A stretch of DNA of 64,000 bases from assembly GCA_963780545.1 (NCBI GenBank), contig CAWACK010000026.1:72350-136349 (forward strand), written 5' to 3'. Positions within the stretch are counted from its first letter, which is position 1. Each line of letters starts with the position of its first letter. Below are positions 35,109 through 44,172 of this stretch, one piece after another. The notes below the pieces were generated by a model. The model saw only the letters and a list, made by a program, of their open reading frames with translations. It did no database searches and was not told the origin of the DNA. This DNA comes from UBA8941 sp963780545. Its GTDB lineage: Archaea > Thermoproteota > Bathyarchaeia > TCS64. The translations under genes were made by a program, and so were the position numbers.

Positions 35109-35990
35109 ATGAAGGATATAGGCGGAGTCATCCCTCTCGTACCTACACCTCTGAATAAGAAGGGTGGTGTGGATGTTGAGGGACTGAAGAAGGTTATCGA
35201 TTACGAATTCGATAACGAGTGTGATGGGGTAGGTGTACTCGCTGGTATCGGCGAAGGTTACCTGATGGGCAACTCGGAGTGGACGAAGATAGTGACGGCA
35301 GCCGTTGACCATGTCAACAGCAGGGGCCCATTGGTCGTTGGATGCGCCGCTATGGGAACAGCCATAGCCGTTGAGATGGTAAAGCAGTGCTCAAACCTCG
35401 GCGCCGACGCCATTCTCTCATTTAACCCATTGGCGTTCAGGCGGTACACAGTCGAGGAGACATATATGCATTTTAAGGCCCAGGCCGAGGCAATGGATTT
35501 GACGCTTATCCCTTACGCTCGAGAGGACGACCCTATTGCCAATGAAGTCATAACTCGCCTCGTCGATGAGAGGCTGATAAAGCACATGAAGTACGCCTAC
35601 AGGAATTGTGGTATACTTAAGCAACTGACAACTATGACGGGTGATAAGTTATTCCGGTTCTGCGGTGCGGACCCATGGACTCTGAGGTTCCTGCTGCTGG
35701 GTTGCCGAGGTATAATGACGGCGACTGCGGCAATTTTCCCTAAGGAGAACATTAAGTTGTTGAAACTTGTACAGGAGGGGAAGATCAAGGAGGCGAGGGA
35801 GTACTGGTATGAGAAATTCCTTCCCTGGAATGACGCAGGCTTTTACGAGAACTGGCAGTGGGCCCACAAGTACGCGATGATGCGGATGGGTGTCATGAAA
35901 ACGGATGAGATGGCAGCACCCCAGGCGAAGGGAGCTGACTATCAAAAGGCTGAGATAGATTCGTTACTCAAACACCTCGGTAAGATCTAA
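35109..35990 (+). CDS. Dihydrodipicolinate synthase/KDG-aldolase family protein
   Basis: A class I TIM-barrel aldolase/lyase of 293 residues. Expected catalytic positions are Tyr in LIPYARED (Y136) and the Schiff-base Lys in KHMKYAYRN (K161); the opening KDIGGVIPLVPTPLNKKGGV is typical. The surrounding altronate dehydratase and sugar genes suggest a 2-keto-3-deoxy sugar acid aldolase giving pyruvate, rather than lysine synthesis, but the sequence alone does not settle this. ATG 35109 is preferred: a TATA-like TTATTTAAATT lies about 35 bases upstream; the TTG 35082 extension is not conserved-looking. Confidence 0.85.
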   Translation: MKDIGGVIPLVPTPLNKKGGVDVEGLKKVIDYEFDNECDGVGVLAGIGEGYLMGNSEWTKIVTAAVDHVNSRGPLVVGCAAMGTAIAVEMVKQCSNLGADAILSFNPLAFRRYTVEETYMHFKAQAEAMDLTLIPYAREDDPIANEVITRLVDERLIKHMKYAYRNCGILKQLTTMTGDKLFRFCGADPWTLRFLLLGCRGIMTATAAIFPKENIKLLKLVQEGKIKEAREYWYEKFLPWNDAGFYENWQWAHKYAMMRMGVMKTDEMAAPQAKGADYQKAEIDSLLKHLGKI

Positions 35991-36047
35991 TCATCTATAG
36001 AGTTTGTGAAGAGTTTACTGGCTCAATGGTAATCTTTTAGGTTGGAT

Positions 36048-36182
36048 ATGTACGTGAACATAGTCACTGCTGAGCCAATAATTTTAGATGAAATTATTGC
36101 CGCAGGGGTTGATATGAATTCGACGAATTATCGAAAAATGCCTTGTTGTAAAGTGTGTATTGCTCATGCACTAAGACTCTAG
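36048..36182 (+). CDS. Candidate small Cys-rich protein (44 residues)
   Basis: A 45-codon frame from ATG 36048 with AGGT 7 bases upstream. The C-terminus reads KMPCCKVCIAHALRL, a CC-x2-C...H pattern that could bind zinc. The stop ends at 36182, exactly next to the stop of the convergent LarA gene at 36183. The N-terminal half (VNIVTAEPIILDEIIAAGVD) looks structured. It could be real or a remnant; no family recognised. Confidence 0.38.
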   Translation: MYVNIVTAEPIILDEIIAAGVDMNSTNYRKMPCCKVCIAHALRL

Positions 36183-37490
36183 TTAAGGTTTGACTCTATC
36201 CAAATAGGAGGTTGGAATGCCACTTGTTCCGTCGGGTAGAACGGCAACTTTGGGACTTCCTGCATGGTGTTGCTTCAGCTCCTCGATGACTTCGTCCCAC
36301 TTCTTGTACCACATGACAATACCGGGGGCGCCGAGACGCTCCTCTAGGCTCTTAAAGTTGTAGGGACCATAGACTATGAGACGAGCGCCTCTGGTGAGGT
36401 TACGAGCCTTACCGCTCCAGAGGCTGGAGCCAATGTACTTGCCATGGTTGTTGAATATCCAGTGGTTAATGTCACCTTCAGGGTCGTTGGCTATTAGAAC
36501 GATGGAGCCATCCTGTTTGATAGATTCCTGGGCTGGCCAGAGGCCAAGATAGGGTTCGTTTGCGCGCATGTAGCTGTTCACAACGACGATGTCCATTTCC
36601 GTCGGGGAATCGGTCTTGTGCCACCTTAGGACGCCTTGGGACGCCTTTCGCTGAGTCTCGACGAAGTCACCAGCGTAGGTCTCGATAGGGTCGCGATGTA
36701 GGTTGAGAACTGAATCGATCTTGAAGTCGAGGCCGGCCATTCGTGCGGTTTCCTCGGCGTCAAGACGTAGGACGTTGCCATCGTTGACCATATAGCCGGT
36801 GCTGGGGTGGGGATTGAGGCCTGGGCCGAAGCCGCCGAGGTGGCCATGGTTTTGGCGGATAGTCTCTATGCCTGCGACTCCTGGGCTGATTATTTTACCC
36901 CCGCCACTGAAGCCGCTCATCCTATGGTAAAGGACGCTGCCGATGCCTATCTTTAGGTCGCAAGCCATGACCTCGGAGTTTATCCAGACGGGGGTATCAT
37001 AGCTAGTGGTGCCAATTTTCTCGGTCATTTCGTAGGGGTTGTGGTTGTAGACGGGGTATCGATCGAGTATATCCTCACCGAGTTTCTTGGCGAAGAGTTG
37101 GCGGCCGAAAGTGCCGTGACTTCCTGGGGCGACGATGAAGCGGATGCAGTCGTCCTTTATGCCTGCTTTCTTTATCTCCTCGAGGACGATGGGGGCGTAT
37201 TGGCTTGTTTTGGTGGGTCGCGTCGAGTCGTCGAAGATAATGACCGCCTCCTTTCGGTCTTTTGCCAGCTTCGCCAATGGTTTCGTGCCCAGCGGGTTCC
37301 TGATCGCTTTTCTTATCTCGGTCTTCGTAAGTCCCCTCTGGTCTTCGCCTGCCATCTTGCAGCGTTGGACCTTCCATCTGGATGGAAATGCGAGTTGGAT
37401 GGGGCTATCCTTGAACCATGGTTGCCCGGGCACCTCAACTAGAATATCTGACAAGCCAATACCTCTCAGAATCTTGAGGTGAAGAAGCAC
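36183..37490 (-). CDS. larA: LarA-family nickel-pincer-nucleotide racemase/epimerase homologue
   Basis: LarA racemises lactate with a nickel pincer nucleotide cofactor; homologues act on many 2-hydroxyacids. Family motifs are DDSTRP (87-92), APGSHGTFGRQ (H125), HNP (H150), and the GFSGGGKIISPGVAGIETI block with K199. 435 residues is normal. The residues that choose the substrate are not evident. It sits among sugar-acid genes, so an aldonate or hydroxy-acid epimerase is likelier than lactate racemase. No larB/C/E genes for the cofactor are in the window. The first 45 residues precede the conserved core but are in family range. Confidence 0.87.
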   Translation of the reverse strand: MLLHLKILRGIGLSDILVEVPGQPWFKDSPIQLAFPSRWKVQRCKMAGEDQRGLTKTEIRKAIRNPLGTKPLAKLAKDRKEAVIIFDDSTRPTKTSQYAPIVLEEIKKAGIKDDCIRFIVAPGSHGTFGRQLFAKKLGEDILDRYPVYNHNPYEMTEKIGTTSYDTPVWINSEVMACDLKIGIGSVLYHRMSGFSGGGKIISPGVAGIETIRQNHGHLGGFGPGLNPHPSTGYMVNDGNVLRLDAEETARMAGLDFKIDSVLNLHRDPIETYAGDFVETQRKASQGVLRWHKTDSPTEMDIVVVNSYMRANEPYLGLWPAQESIKQDGSIVLIANDPEGDINHWIFNNHGKYIGSSLWSGKARNLTRGARLIVYGPYNFKSLEERLGAPGIVMWYKKWDEVIEELKQHHAGSPKVAVLPDGTSGIPTSYLDRVKP

Positions 37491-37557
37491 ATAGGAGAGA
37501 TATAATACCCTCTCTCGCGAGTGCAGGTAATTAAATGGGTTCTATTCAGGGGTTTTA

Positions 37558-38385
37558 TTATTCTCCTAGTAAATCTTTGACTCGTTTGATTGCGAGTGCT
37601 GCGCCTAAGGAGGGTTCGTTCATGTATGCTGTAACTAACTCAATGGTGCAATATCCCTCGTAATTGGCCTCTTCAATCTCGCGAAAAAGCTGACGAAGCG
37701 GAATACTTCCGTCCCCAGGCATCATATGGGTATCTGAATGACCATCGCTGTCAATGATATGCATATGGCGTAAGCGGTCGCCAAGTTTTTCAAAATATGT
37801 CATAATAGGTTCATGGTTACAGAAGGGTGGACAGATATCACACATCCCAACCAGACGTTCAGAACCAACTTCATTGAGAGCCGTGATCAGGTCGTTACAG
37901 GTGACCACAACGTTGCTTTCATATTGAGTGAGGGGTTCCAAAACCAGATCTAAGCAAATGCTTTCGGCATGGCTTGCAAGCTCTTTGAGATTCTTGATCA
38001 AGCGAGGCCAATATTCATTTCTTGTAGTTTCGTAGCCAGCATGACCTGCAGAGATCAACGTGAAGCCAGCGTCCATTTCTTTAGCCATATCCATAGAAAG
38101 TTTGATGTAGTCCAAGCTTTCGCGGCGCATTGATTCAGAACCGATCATCATATTATAGGGATACATGTTCATTTCCGGGGTGTACCCAATAACTGACAAA
38201 TTATATTTTCGGGATAGTTCCTTAATCTCTCGAATTCCCCCTGCTTTGAGATCGAAAGGATAAGCGTGCGGGCGACCTCCCCAGATCTCGATTCCATCAT
38301 AGCCAAACCGCGCTGCATCCTTGAAAGCTCTCTCAAGGGGTAGGCGCATGTAACCCATTGTGAACATGCCAATTTTCATTTTCAT
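37558..38385 (-). CDS. Sugar phosphate isomerase/epimerase-like TIM-barrel protein
   Basis: A xylose isomerase-like TIM barrel (AP endonuclease family 2 fold) of 275 residues. Metal-site regions are visible: LVLEPLTQYESN (Glu), GMCDICPPFCNHEP (Asp/His), HMHIIDSDGHSDTHMMPGDG (His, Asp) and GYCTIELV (Glu). Its codon use differs from its neighbours: 14 of 16 Arg codons are CGN, two AGA and no AGG, whereas the nearby aldolase gene uses AGG for half its Arg. This suggests recent transfer. It starts ATG 38385 or the second ATG at 38379. Confidence 0.85.
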   Translation of the reverse strand: MKMKIGMFTMGYMRLPLERAFKDAARFGYDGIEIWGGRPHAYPFDLKAGGIREIKELSRKYNLSVIGYTPEMNMYPYNMMIGSESMRRESLDYIKLSMDMAKEMDAGFTLISAGHAGYETTRNEYWPRLIKNLKELASHAESICLDLVLEPLTQYESNVVVTCNDLITALNEVGSERLVGMCDICPPFCNHEPIMTYFEKLGDRLRHMHIIDSDGHSDTHMMPGDGSIPLRQLFREIEEANYEGYCTIELVTAYMNEPSLGAALAIKRVKDLLGE

Positions 38386-38625
38386 TTCACCTTCATATTT
38401 TGTAGGTGACTCGGTATACTGATATTGGAGAGTAATATTATCAAGATAAGTCCTTCAATTAAAACTTCATTTCTACTTTTGAAGCGTGCGTGAACTAAAG
38501 TGGTGCCCACAGAATCAGTATATTATTAACAATTCCTGCCTCGATCTGTGGCGATTTAACTATTGAGACCCAAAATATTAATCGGATTTTTATAGAATGG
38601 TATAACGGGCTCGCAAAATGAGCCA

Positions 38626-38993
38626 TTAGTAATGCATTGATTGTTCTTTAACGAAATCTGCTGTAGGGCCGATAGTTTTCCTCATAAGGACCTCAGAGTA
38701 CCCCGACACGATGAGATCCTTTAAATCACCCACAACTTCGTATCCACTCCTCTCGAACTCGCATGTAAGCTAGACTAATGAACACGTTTGGCGCCACTCT
38801 TTGAAGCATAATGACCGACCACTAGCACTCGCAACCGACTGAATTACCATAGAGCGCCATTCATTATCTTCAACGAAGCTCGATCTCTCTTGAGTGTCAT
38901 CCACGGCTCTGAGCCCGACATCATACTCGCGCAGAGCTCTGCTTCTCCAGAGTTCTGAAGTTTACTGATTTTAGTTTCTCTTTTCTTATCCAT
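38626..38993 (-). pseudogene. GNAT acetyltransferase remnant with internal loss and frameshifts
   Basis: Three pieces of one acetyltransferase lie in order on the minus strand. First, ATG 38993 to stop 38844 gives CASMMSGSEPWMTLKRDRAS, the usual GNAT beginning. Then a short segment near 38770-38810 reads PNVFISLA. Last, 38769-38626 gives FERSGYEVVGDLKDLIVSGY and SEVLMRKTIGP, the normal C-terminus. Most of the middle, including the acetyl-CoA-binding loop, is missing, and the frame changes at least twice. No single-base repair restores it, so it is a real pseudogene. The surroundings (38.4-39.15 kb) are AT-rich and without another gene. Confidence 0.75.
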
Positions 38994-39150
38994 TGAATTT
39001 TCGCCTCGACCAAAAAATATATGGATTCCTAACTAGCTACGCACATACAAAATTAAACTTGTACTCTTCGAAATTCTGGTTATCTGAGACTCAATAAAAG
39101 TTCAGAATTATAAATAACTCCAAATAATTCACCTTAATATGCTCAAAGAG

Positions 39151-39753
39151 TTAATCATTGTATCTTTTTCTTAAAGCAGGTGCCGTTCGAAGGATTATCA
39201 AGGCCCGCTCGAAGGCGTCTACCCACTCAGCAAGTTCCATCTGCCTCGCAGTTGGGCTAAGGACGCCATGGTCTTCGCCCCTCCCGATCTCCCTAGAAAT
39301 CCGACTTCTGTAGACGCTGAGGCTCCGATCCCCAATCCTGTCGATCTCGAACCAGTCCTCGCTGAGGAGTACAACCCTGGGAACCCGTGGTGCACCCATA
39401 ATTCTGAGCTCATCACGGAGTTTAGGCGAGGTTTCACGGTCGATGATTCGAAGCTCCGCCTTGTTACCAACTGCTTCAATGATCTTCACAATGTATGGAG
39501 CAACTCTAGCACAGTCCAAACACCACGTCGCACCAACCATAAGCGCCCGTATCGACCTATTGTAGCCCGTGAGCCGTTGCTTCTGATCTTCAGTGAGTCG
39601 CGGGGCACGCTCCGATGCGTCTATCCAGCGCTGCGCTTGTTCTAAGGGGGATCCCTTCAGAAATTCCTCCAAATGCTTCGCTGATCCCCAACTCGTCTCC
39701 CAAAGTCCTGATCTGACATCGTAGTAAATAGGAGACTCATCTTGACCACTCAT
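39151..39753 (-). CDS. Thioredoxin-like protein
   Basis: A 200-residue protein with a thioredoxin fold: MVGATWCLDCARVAPYI holds a CxxC pair (WCLDC) and the cis-Pro region is PRVPRVVLLSEDWFEI. It has an N-terminal ~65-residue helical extension (TEDQKQRLTGYNRSI) and a C-terminal helical tail, as in the thioredoxin_9-like group. No signal peptide is seen, so it is probably a cytoplasmic reductase; the partner is unknown. ATG 39753 is clear. Confidence 0.85.
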   Translation of the reverse strand: MSGQDESPIYYDVRSGLWETSWGSAKHLEEFLKGSPLEQAQRWIDASERAPRLTEDQKQRLTGYNRSIRALMVGATWCLDCARVAPYIVKIIEAVGNKAELRIIDRETSPKLRDELRIMGAPRVPRVVLLSEDWFEIDRIGDRSLSVYRSRISREIGRGEDHGVLSPTARQMELAEWVDAFERALIILRTAPALRKRYND

Positions 39754-39792
39754 AAACTGAGAAATCCGAACCGCCGAATTAATAGGATTCTC

Positions 39793-40539
39793 CTAAACTT
39801 TTGAGGGAATGATACGACTATAGCTTCTTCTAAGCCAACCTTCATAGAGGTCGTTTAATGGGCTTGGTATTAACGGATCGTACTTCGCGTATACTTCGAA
39901 GACTGCACGTTTCCTAAAGTATGTTACATCTGGCAGGTTTGGGGGCTTAAGGTCACAGTTGTAGCCCCTGAAGAGCATGAGAGGGGATCCTGTTCGCTTC
40001 GCTGCTTCGATGGCAAATCGTCCCGCATAAATGTGGTCGAGATGGTCGCAGCCGGTGACCCAACCTTCCGGGTCAAGTGTTGAGACTAGTTTGGCATTAG
40101 CCAGTCGATTGATTTCTGTGAGAGTCCTCATAAGTTCCTCTTTGGTGTATTTGTAGGTGCCGTCGACCGTCTCCACTTCTTCCCCCTCCCATATTCGCTC
40201 CAGCGATCTGCTCTGAGGCTGCTCGTTGCTGAAACTTCCGCCATCGGGTAGGCGAAGGAACACCAGCCTCGTTTTTCCATCCTCGGAAACGGAAGATGCG
40301 ATCTCTCTTTCGACGACTTTCAGGACTTCGCCTCTCCAGCCTAGTGCACCCATGACTGAATAGGCAGCGCGTTCTCCATCTTCCCGCCCACGCCAGTAGC
40401 TATTATCAGCAATACCGGCGTCTCCCGCTGTCAAGTAAATCGTCCATACTCCCTCATCGGAGGTAACATCCTCGGAGAGGCAAGGGCTCATGAAGATGAG
40501 GTCGTCGTCCTGGTGTGCTGAAATGTAGAGGCGAGCCAT
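39793..40539 (-). CDS. PIG-L family N-acetyl sugar deacetylase-like protein
   Basis: LmbE/PIG-L zinc hydrolase. The metal motif A-H-P-D-D is present as YISAHQDDDLIF (Pro replaced by Gln) and the second His pair lies in VTGCDHLDHIYAG. The middle has the FLRLPDGG element typical of the family. I prefer ATG 40539 (248 residues), since it starts directly before the first strand; ATG 40557 would add six residues. Neighbours on the same strand are the thioredoxin-like gene and the amidohydrolase. The substrate is not known. Confidence 0.85.
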   Translation of the reverse strand: MARLYISAHQDDDLIFMSPCLSEDVTSDEGVWTIYLTAGDAGIADNSYWRGREDGERAAYSVMGALGWRGEVLKVVEREIASSVSEDGKTRLVFLRLPDGGSFSNEQPQSRSLERIWEGEEVETVDGTYKYTKEELMRTLTEINRLANAKLVSTLDPEGWVTGCDHLDHIYAGRFAIEAAKRTGSPLMLFRGYNCDLKPPNLPDVTYFRKRAVFEVYAKYDPLIPSPLNDLYEGWLRRSYSRIIPSKV

Positions 40540-40621
40540 GGTTAAACAAGGGCACATCGTACTCTAAAAATTAGTGCCAAAAAGCACAGTTTAGAATACT
40601 TAGTTTGGCGAATAGTGGAGT

Positions 40622-41884
40622 CTAACGCGTTTCCTGAGGGTTTTGAATGGGGCGGCGTCTCCACTCGGGATGCTGAGTTATGATCTCCCCACCCTTCATC
40701 ACCCAGCCCACATTCTTCAGTATGGTAATGTCTTTAAGGGGATCTCCATCGACCATTACCACGTCAGCAAGTTTCCCAACCTCGACGGTACCCAACATCT
40801 TCTCGACGCCAATCGCCTCAGCGCCGATGCGAGTAGCTGACTCGATGGCCTCCATATTGCTCATGCCGTACTTTGTCATCCACTCTATCTCCTCTGGCAG
40901 CATAGCGAACATCTGATCCCCGAAAACATTGTCGGTGCCGGCACCGATCCTGACCTTCTTCGACCGCATCAGTTTCATTGTCTTCGGAAGTTGTTCGACG
41001 CAGCCATTGAACCAGGCCTCAGTCTGCTCTAGGTCGCGGCCATATAGGTTCCAGATCCCAGTCTTCCCCTGTTCCTCCCGCGCCTTTTTCGTGCGCTCGG
41101 GGATGTGGTTCTTAACCCATAGCGTCGGCACAAGTACTATCCTCTTATAGGCCATTTTCTCAGCAGTTTCCTTATCTATGAAGCTCCCGTGCTCGATCGT
41201 GTCGACGCCTGCTTCAGTGGCAATCTTTGTACCTATGAAGTTGGCAACGTGGATAGCGCATTTTCGGCCATGAGCGTGAGCTTCATCAACCCCTGCCTCT
41301 ATTTCCTCGGCTGTGAACTCGCGGTTGTCGGTCCTATGGCTACTGAGGAGCTTGATGAAGTCGACACCTGCCTTCACCTCCTCACGAACCGCCTTTCTAA
41401 CCGCCCATGGGCCATCAACCTCGTGCATTGTGCCTGGGAGGCTTGAGCCGTGTCCGCCTGTCATACATATCCCTACCCCTGCCACGAAGAGACGAGGACC
41501 GATGAGCTGTCGCCGCTCAATGGCGTCACGCATAGCGATATCTAGGTGATCTTTATCTGCGACAGCCCGAAGTGTCGTTATCCCTGCCTGTAGCGCTTGC
41601 CGTAGGTTGTTTGACGCGATGAGTCCAGCATAAGCCATCTCCGACCCTCTAGTTGGCACAGGCACGAAACCTGGGTGGTGGAGGTGGACGTGGAGATCGA
41701 TCAACCCGGGAATCAGCCACTTCCCGTTCGCGTCGAAGAACTCGGCTCCTTCAGGGATCTTGACTTCACCCTGCTTTCCTATGGCTTCGATTCTCTCGCC
41801 ATTAATCAGTACAATCGAATCTGGGAGCGGTTTCCTCCCCGACCCGTCGATCAGAGTAGCGCCCACCAAAGCCTTCACAGACAT
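40622..41884 (-). CDS. Amidohydrolase family protein (imidazolonepropionase-like)
   Basis: A TIM-barrel metal-dependent hydrolase of 420 residues. The metal residues are HVHLHH (HxH near 65-68), a candidate carboxylated Lys in FIKLLSS, His in KCAIHVANFIG and IEHGSFID, and Asp in IGAGTDNVFGD. The C-terminal EVGKLADVVMVDGDPL is the usual composite-domain end. The family includes Xaa-Pro dipeptidases and imidazolonepropionase; no specific substrate can be given. It starts at ATG 41884. Confidence 0.9.
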   Translation of the reverse strand: MSVKALVGATLIDGSGRKPLPDSIVLINGERIEAIGKQGEVKIPEGAEFFDANGKWLIPGLIDLHVHLHHPGFVPVPTRGSEMAYAGLIASNNLRQALQAGITTLRAVADKDHLDIAMRDAIERRQLIGPRLFVAGVGICMTGGHGSSLPGTMHEVDGPWAVRKAVREEVKAGVDFIKLLSSHRTDNREFTAEEIEAGVDEAHAHGRKCAIHVANFIGTKIATEAGVDTIEHGSFIDKETAEKMAYKRIVLVPTLWVKNHIPERTKKAREEQGKTGIWNLYGRDLEQTEAWFNGCVEQLPKTMKLMRSKKVRIGAGTDNVFGDQMFAMLPEEIEWMTKYGMSNMEAIESATRIGAEAIGVEKMLGTVEVGKLADVVMVDGDPLKDITILKNVGWVMKGGEIITQHPEWRRRPIQNPQETR

Positions 41885-42056
41885 TAGAATCAGGAAGTAA
41901 TCGGATCACGAGAGATGAAAGAGCTTTCTCTTGTTCAAGATCTTGGAGATATCAGAGTAGAATTTTAAGACAATAAAGTCAGTTAAGATGATCAATATTG
42001 AGAAGGGAGAAGCGCGCAACTAGAATTGCTCTAACACGCGTGCTATCTCATTGTGA

Positions 42057-42971
42057 TCAAGCGTGTCGCTGACCGGCTAGTCCGATAGTATTAAGGAAGA
42101 TCCCCGATATAACCAGGACCCCGCCAATGATCAACGGAACTGTAACCTCCTCACTCATAACCGCCACACCAATGACAGAGGTGAGTATTGGTACCACAAG
42201 CTGTACAACACCTCCCTGGTAGACTCTGATCCTCTTCATGATCCTCTGCCACAGAACGTAGCCCAGCGCGGTGCTGACTATTCCCATGAACAGTGCAATC
42301 GATAATCCGACAATGGAAGTTGGAATTATGCTCTCACCTGCCATTGGGTAGGCGACCAGGAATAGAACGGTCGAGGCTACAGTGAATATCAGGAAGCTGT
42401 TGTATGTGTAGCTGAAGGGGTGCTCGAATCTTTTGCCGTAGGCGGAGTATATCCCCCAGGATACCCCGGCTGAGGACATCAACAGGACCCCGATCGGGGT
42501 GACGGAACTTACGCGACCGAGGGTGATCAGCGAGACGCCCGCTAACCCTATTAGCTGCCCCATGACCATGCTTGTTGTTGCCTTCTCACCGTCGCAGATG
42601 ACAGAGTAGATGGTCATCGACGCGACTACGAAGGCGAAGAAGATCAGCGTCCCAGCAGCGACTGGGACAAATACGTAGCCGTATGAAATTGAGAAGGCGT
42701 ATAATGCGAGTAACACTGCTGCGAAGACGTTTGAAATCTCCAATTTGTCTCTTCGGAACGTTTTGGGCATCAGTAAGGTCAACATAAGGAGCGTGGCAAA
42801 ACCACTTACGAACCTGATGATGGTCAGGGTAAAAGGGGATATGGAGCCACTTTGAACCAGGTATCTTGTGAAGATGCTGTTGGCAGCGAAACAGGCCATG
42901 ACTACTGCCACTTCGGTCGATGCGATGAACTTCGGTATCTTAATCACGAAGCACACGCTCCGCGTACGCAA
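42057..42971 (-). CDS. EamA/DMT-type transporter
   Basis: A 304-residue membrane protein with about ten hydrophobic segments arranged as two EamA repeats (ASTEVAVVMACFAANSIFTR ... IFFAFVVASMTIYSVI and GVLLMSSAGVSWGIYSAYGK ... PLIIGGVLVISGIFL). DMT transporters export or import metabolites such as amino acids or sugars. It is near SDR and sugar-acid genes; the cargo is unknown. The upstream gap holds a repeat-flanked dyad at 43077-43118. Confidence 0.88.
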   Translation of the reverse strand: MRTRSVCFVIKIPKFIASTEVAVVMACFAANSIFTRYLVQSGSISPFTLTIIRFVSGFATLLMLTLLMPKTFRRDKLEISNVFAAVLLALYAFSISYGYVFVPVAAGTLIFFAFVVASMTIYSVICDGEKATTSMVMGQLIGLAGVSLITLGRVSSVTPIGVLLMSSAGVSWGIYSAYGKRFEHPFSYTYNSFLIFTVASTVLFLVAYPMAGESIIPTSIVGLSIALFMGIVSTALGYVLWQRIMKRIRVYQGGVVQLVVPILTSVIGVAVMSEEVTVPLIIGGVLVISGIFLNTIGLAGQRHA

Positions 42972-43076
42972 TGAGAAACCGAACGCCTACACGCTTATCA
43001 GAGCTTCTTCTGATGAATTTATTTCCCTAAATACGCTTGCCCCATAGTCTTTCACAATAAATCTTCCATCCAAGTG

Positions 43077-43118
43077 AATGCGCACACACTAAACATTCGA
43101 ATGAATGTTAATGCGCAC
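43077..43118. repeat. Dyad flanked by a direct repeat, operator-like
   Basis: AACATTC (43092-43098) and GAATGTT (43103-43109) form a 7-bp inverted repeat with GAAT between them. The nine bases AATGCGCAC flank it on each side (43077-43085 and 43110-43118). It lies about 100 bases upstream of the EamA gene and downstream of the SDR gene. It looks like a regulator site; no regulator can be named. Confidence 0.4.
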
Positions 43119-43189
43119 GCCTATTGAACAGTGATAGAGACGGCTAACTGATGATTTCTCTATTTCTTCCAGTTTCCTTCCTTCACCTT

Positions 43190-43969
43190 TTAGTAGAATC
43201 CAGCGGTCAATCCACCATCGACGAAGAGGATATGACCATTGACATATCTCGAGTCGTTGGATGCAAGGAAGAGTGCCCCCAATGCAATGTCTTCTGGTTT
43301 AGCAAACCGTCCCATCGGTATCTTCTTGAGAAGGAAGTTCTTCGATTCTTCTGGGTTTGGAGTGCTCTCGATTGATGCCGTCCACTGAGGTGTTATCGTC
43401 TCCCCTGGGACTAGTCCGTTGACCCTGATGTTGTATTTGGCATATTCTAGGCACATCGACCTCGTCAATTCCCGTACGGCCCCTTTAGATGCACCGTACG
43501 CTTGACTCCCTACATAGTTCATGTAGGCGTTCGTTGTTATGGTGTTTATTATCGATCCACCACCCTTTTCAATCATAATTGGGACCACCTCTTTCGATAC
43601 GAGAAACACTCCGCGCAGGTTCAGGTTAATGAGCCTGTCCCACTCCTCCTCGGAATCGTTAACGACAGTATCGTTGTTTTCTCTCTGCCAGCCTCCCACG
43701 TTGTTGTGCAGTACATCTATTCCATTGTAGTGATGAAGTACTTGACTAACCATAGCTTTCACCTCCGACCACTTTGTCACATTCGCCTTGTAGAATGTGG
43801 CTTCTCCCTTGGCTTCTTGAATCAGCCGTACAGTTTCGTGACCCCCCTCATCGCTAATGTCGTTTACTGCGACTTGGGCACCCTCAGCTGCGAATAGGAT
43901 GGCCGTGGCTCTCCCAATACCCGAACCCGCTCCTGTGATTAATGCGGTCTTCCCGCGTAGTCTGTTCAT
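43190..43969 (-). CDS. Short-chain dehydrogenase/reductase
   Basis: Classical SDR of 259 residues. TGAGSGIGRA is the NAD(P)-binding loop, NNVGGW stands for the usual NNAG, and YGASKGAVREL holds the catalytic Tyr and Lys. The usual Ser position reads as Thr (NTITTNAY). ATG 43969 is preferred over a start 20 residues upstream because AAGGAAGTGG lies before it and the family begins there. The acidic ND at the end of strand 2 favours NAD. Substrate probably a sugar or polyol, by context. Confidence 0.88.
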   Translation of the reverse strand: MNRLRGKTALITGAGSGIGRATAILFAAEGAQVAVNDISDEGGHETVRLIQEAKGEATFYKANVTKWSEVKAMVSQVLHHYNGIDVLHNNVGGWQRENNDTVVNDSEEEWDRLINLNLRGVFLVSKEVVPIMIEKGGGSIINTITTNAYMNYVGSQAYGASKGAVRELTRSMCLEYAKYNIRVNGLVPGETITPQWTASIESTPNPEESKNFLLKKIPMGRFAKPEDIALGALFLASNDSRYVNGHILFVDGGLTAGFY

Positions 43970-44172
43970 ACCACTTCCTTCTTTTGCAGTAACGGTTAAG
44001 ATCTGTGGTGAATAATGCTGTTTGTGCACGCGAGGACGTGGCTAAGGAATTAGTCAAAAAAATAATTTTAATTTTAGTAATTGCTTTTTTAGATCCGCTA
44101 ACATCCCTGAATGCCTTTGAAGCGTCGATGCAAATCCTCTTAACCAACCCGTCCCCTTTTCCTGAGATACAT

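Noticed and set aside
38386..39150. AT-rich stretch as an insertion sequence or phage remnant
   Set aside because: No terminal inverted repeats, no transposase or integrase frame; only the acetyltransferase remnant is seen.
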